Shown in pieces: positions 6,041 through 7,654 of a stretch of 7,654 bases of DNA (within the stretch, counting starts at the first letter, position 1; each line of letters opens with the position of its first letter). The stretch spans positions 1-7,654 of the forward strand of contig JAKEHX010000214.1 of NCBI GenBank assembly GCA_022614795.1, read 5' to 3'. The notes under the pieces were generated by a model. That model had not been told where the DNA came from. It ran no database searches and worked only from the letters and a program-made list of their open reading frames with translations. This stretch comes from Planctomycetaceae bacterium (GTDB lineage Bacteria; Planctomycetota; Planctomycetia; Pirellulales; Pirellulaceae). The position numbers and the translations under genes are program-made.

Positions 6041-7654
6041 ATGGCGTCCATCCCATCCACCAGCGAGGCTCCCGCTCCACCGGCCACGCCGCGCCCACGA
6101 ACCGAGCGCAAGCCTTACGTCCCGGCCATCACGCCGGGTCTGCGCAAGCTGTTCGTCGTCGTGCTGGCTCTGTTGGCGCTGCTGGGCGCCAACTCCGTCT
6201 ACCTGCTCAGCGTCACCGTGCTCGAAGCGGTCACCGGGCACGTCTATCAGAACTACTTTTACCAGCTCATGTTCCTGGGCCACGTGCTGCTGGGGTTGGT
6301 CTTGATTGCGCCGTTTCTGGTTTTCGGCTTGCAGCACATGCGCAACAGCTGGCAGCGGAAGAACCGCCGGGCCGTGCGCGTGGGCTACGCCCTCTTCACC
6401 GCCTCGATTGTCGTGCTGGTCACCGGCGTGCTCCTGGTGCGGGTTGGCGGCATCGACCTGAAACATCCCACGGTCCGCTCGGCGGTCTATTGGCTGCACA
6501 TCCTGGTGCCGCTGTTCGCCGGGTGGCTGTATTGGCTCCACCGCCTGGCCGGCCCGCCCATCAAATGGCGCGTGGGCCTGGGCTATATCGGCGTCGTCGG
6601 AGCGGCCGTGCTGGCAATGATCGCCCTGCACTCGCAAGATCCGCGGAAATGGAACGTGGCGGGGCCGAAAGAGGGCGCGAAGTACTTCGAGCCGTCGCTC
6701 GCCCGCACCGCGACCGGCAATTTCATTCCCGCCCGGACGCTGATGATGGACGACTACTGCAAAAAGTGCCATCCCGACGTCCACGCCCGCTGGAGCGACA
6801 GCGTGCACCGCTTCAGCTCATTCAACAATGCCGCCTATCTGGCCAGCATCAAGGAAACCCGCGAAGTCTCGCTCAAGCGCGACGGCAGCGTGCAGGCCTC
6901 ACGCTGGTGTGCCGGCTGCCACGACCCGGTCCCCTTCTTTAGCGGCGCGTTCGACGACGCGAAGTACGACATCCTGAAACATCCCACGGCCCACGCGGGG
7001 ATCACGTGCACGAGTTGCCACGCCATTACGCACGTCAACAGCACGCGCGGCAACGGCGACTACACGATCGAAGAGCCCGAGCATTACCCGTTCGCGACCA
7101 GCGACAACGCGGTGCTCCAGTGGATCAACAACCAACTGGTCAAGGCCAAGCCGGCCCTGCACAAGAAGACGTTTCTCAAGGACTTCCACAAGACCGAGGA
7201 GTTTTGTTCGACCTGTCACAAGGTCAGCCTGCCGCGCGAGCTGAACCACTACAAGGAGTTCCTCCGCGGCCAGAACCACTACGACTCATACGTTCTCAGC
7301 GGCGTCTCGGGGCACGGCATCCGCAGCTTCTATTACCCGCCGGAAGCCAAGACGAATTGCGCCCAGTGCCACATGCCGACGAAGAAATCCAGCGACTTTG
7401 GGGCAAAATTCTTCGACGCCTCGGGCAGCCTCACCGTCCACGACCACCTGTTCCCGGCCGCCAACTCTGGCGTGGCCTGGCTGCGCAACAAACCCGAGAT
7501 CATCGCGGCCCATCAGGAGTTCATGAAGGACGTCGTGCGGATCGATCTCTTCGGCGTCCGCGAAGAGGGACAGATCGACGGCAAGCTGCACGCGCCGCTG
7601 CGGCCTGCTGTCCCGACGCTCCAGCCCGGGCAGGAATATCTGCTGGAAACGGTC
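6041..7654 (+). CDS. Membrane-anchored multiheme cytochrome c (partial, C-terminus outside window)
   Basis: The frame is open from the ATG at 6041 to the right edge, 538 codons. Five CXXCH heme c sites are visible: CKKCH at residues 240-244, CAGCH at 290-294, CTSCH at 323-327, CSTCH at 389-393 and CAQCH at 440-444. The stretch around the first, with H248, W251 and H256, resembles the CXXCH-x-W-x-S-x-H pattern of cytochrome c554-like multiheme proteins. The N-terminal half has five hydrophobic segments near residues 36-60, 74-98, 112-135, 147-168 and 178-197. With a basic N-terminus inside, an odd number of helices puts the heme domain in the periplasm, as heme c attachment requires. H81, H99, H153 and H167 lie at the ends of helices 2 and 4 and could ligate b hemes. 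Likely role: electron transfer between the membrane quinone pool and a periplasmic or outer partner (inference). No Shine-Dalgarno is visible; the frame is open upstream but 6041 is its nearest ATG. Confidence 0.9.
   Translation, partial: MASIPSTSEAPAPPATPRPRTERKPYVPAITPGLRKLFVVVLALLALLGANSVYLLSVTVLEAVTGHVYQNYFYQLMFLGHVLLGLVLIAPFLVFGLQHMRNSWQRKNRRAVRVGYALFTASIVVLVTGVLLVRVGGIDLKHPTVRSAVYWLHILVPLFAGWLYWLHRLAGPPIKWRVGLGYIGVVGAAVLAMIALHSQDPRKWNVAGPKEGAKYFEPSLARTATGNFIPARTLMMDDYCKKCHPDVHARWSDSVHRFSSFNNAAYLASIKETREVSLKRDGSVQASRWCAGCHDPVPFFSGAFDDAKYDILKHPTAHAGITCTSCHAITHVNSTRGNGDYTIEEPEHYPFATSDNAVLQWINNQLVKAKPALHKKTFLKDFHKTEEFCSTCHKVSLPRELNHYKEFLRGQNHYDSYVLSGVSGHGIRSFYYPPEAKTNCAQCHMPTKKSSDFGAKFFDASGSLTVHDHLFPAANSGVAWLRNKPEIIAAHQEFMKDVVRIDLFGVREEGQIDGKLHAPLRPAVPTLQPGQEYLLETV

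Noticed and set aside
6017..6808. 263-codon minus-strand frame opposite the cytochrome
   Set aside because: It is His/Gln/Arg-rich, antisense to the membrane helices and the first heme site, and has no motif.

Overview
The window is GC-rich, densely coding bacterial DNA. A very large lipid-anchor-free FG-GAP/ASPIC-UnbV protein, a membrane-anchored multiheme cytochrome c and weak or absent Shine-Dalgarno sequences fit a Planctomycetota-like genome. That assignment is an inference from gene content and composition; there is no rRNA or other marker here to prove it. No tRNA, rRNA, CRISPR array, transposase or phage gene was seen.

Left arm, minus strand (positions 1 to 2007): a two-gene unit, transcribed right to left. 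The first gene encodes a shortened asparagine-synthetase-like ATP-pyrophosphatase (AsnB C-terminal type) whose N-terminal glutaminase half has lost its catalytic cysteine region. The second encodes a radical SAM enzyme of the Elp3/archaeosine-RaSEA-like type and runs off the left edge. A perfect 16-bp tandem duplication sits exactly on the stop/start junction of these genes and creates a seven-codon mini-ORF that overlaps both.

Middle, plus strand (2160 to 5915): after a 152-bp divergent spacer comes a 1251-residue protein. It has an N-terminal membrane anchor, TPR-like helices, at least six FG-GAP/VCBS-like calcium-loop repeats, an ASPIC/UnbV domain and a long C-terminal region of unknown function. 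A heptanucleotide array (TTCCAAG, seven units) is inserted in frame in the C-terminal region.

Right arm, plus strand (6041 to the right edge): after a 125-bp spacer carrying a 17-bp tandem repeat, a GACTTC/GAAGTC hairpin and a perfect 16-bp palindrome, there is a membrane protein with five predicted helices followed by a periplasmic multiheme cytochrome c domain. Five CXXCH motifs are visible, and the gene continues beyond the window.

The minus-strand pair looks like a small ATP-plus-radical-SAM modification pathway (a tRNA or small-molecule amidation/adenylation type of chemistry is possible). The plus-strand pair looks like cell-envelope machinery: a large surface or periplasmic beta-propeller protein next to a transmembrane electron-transfer cytochrome. 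Whether the plus-strand genes act together is inferred only from adjacency and orientation.
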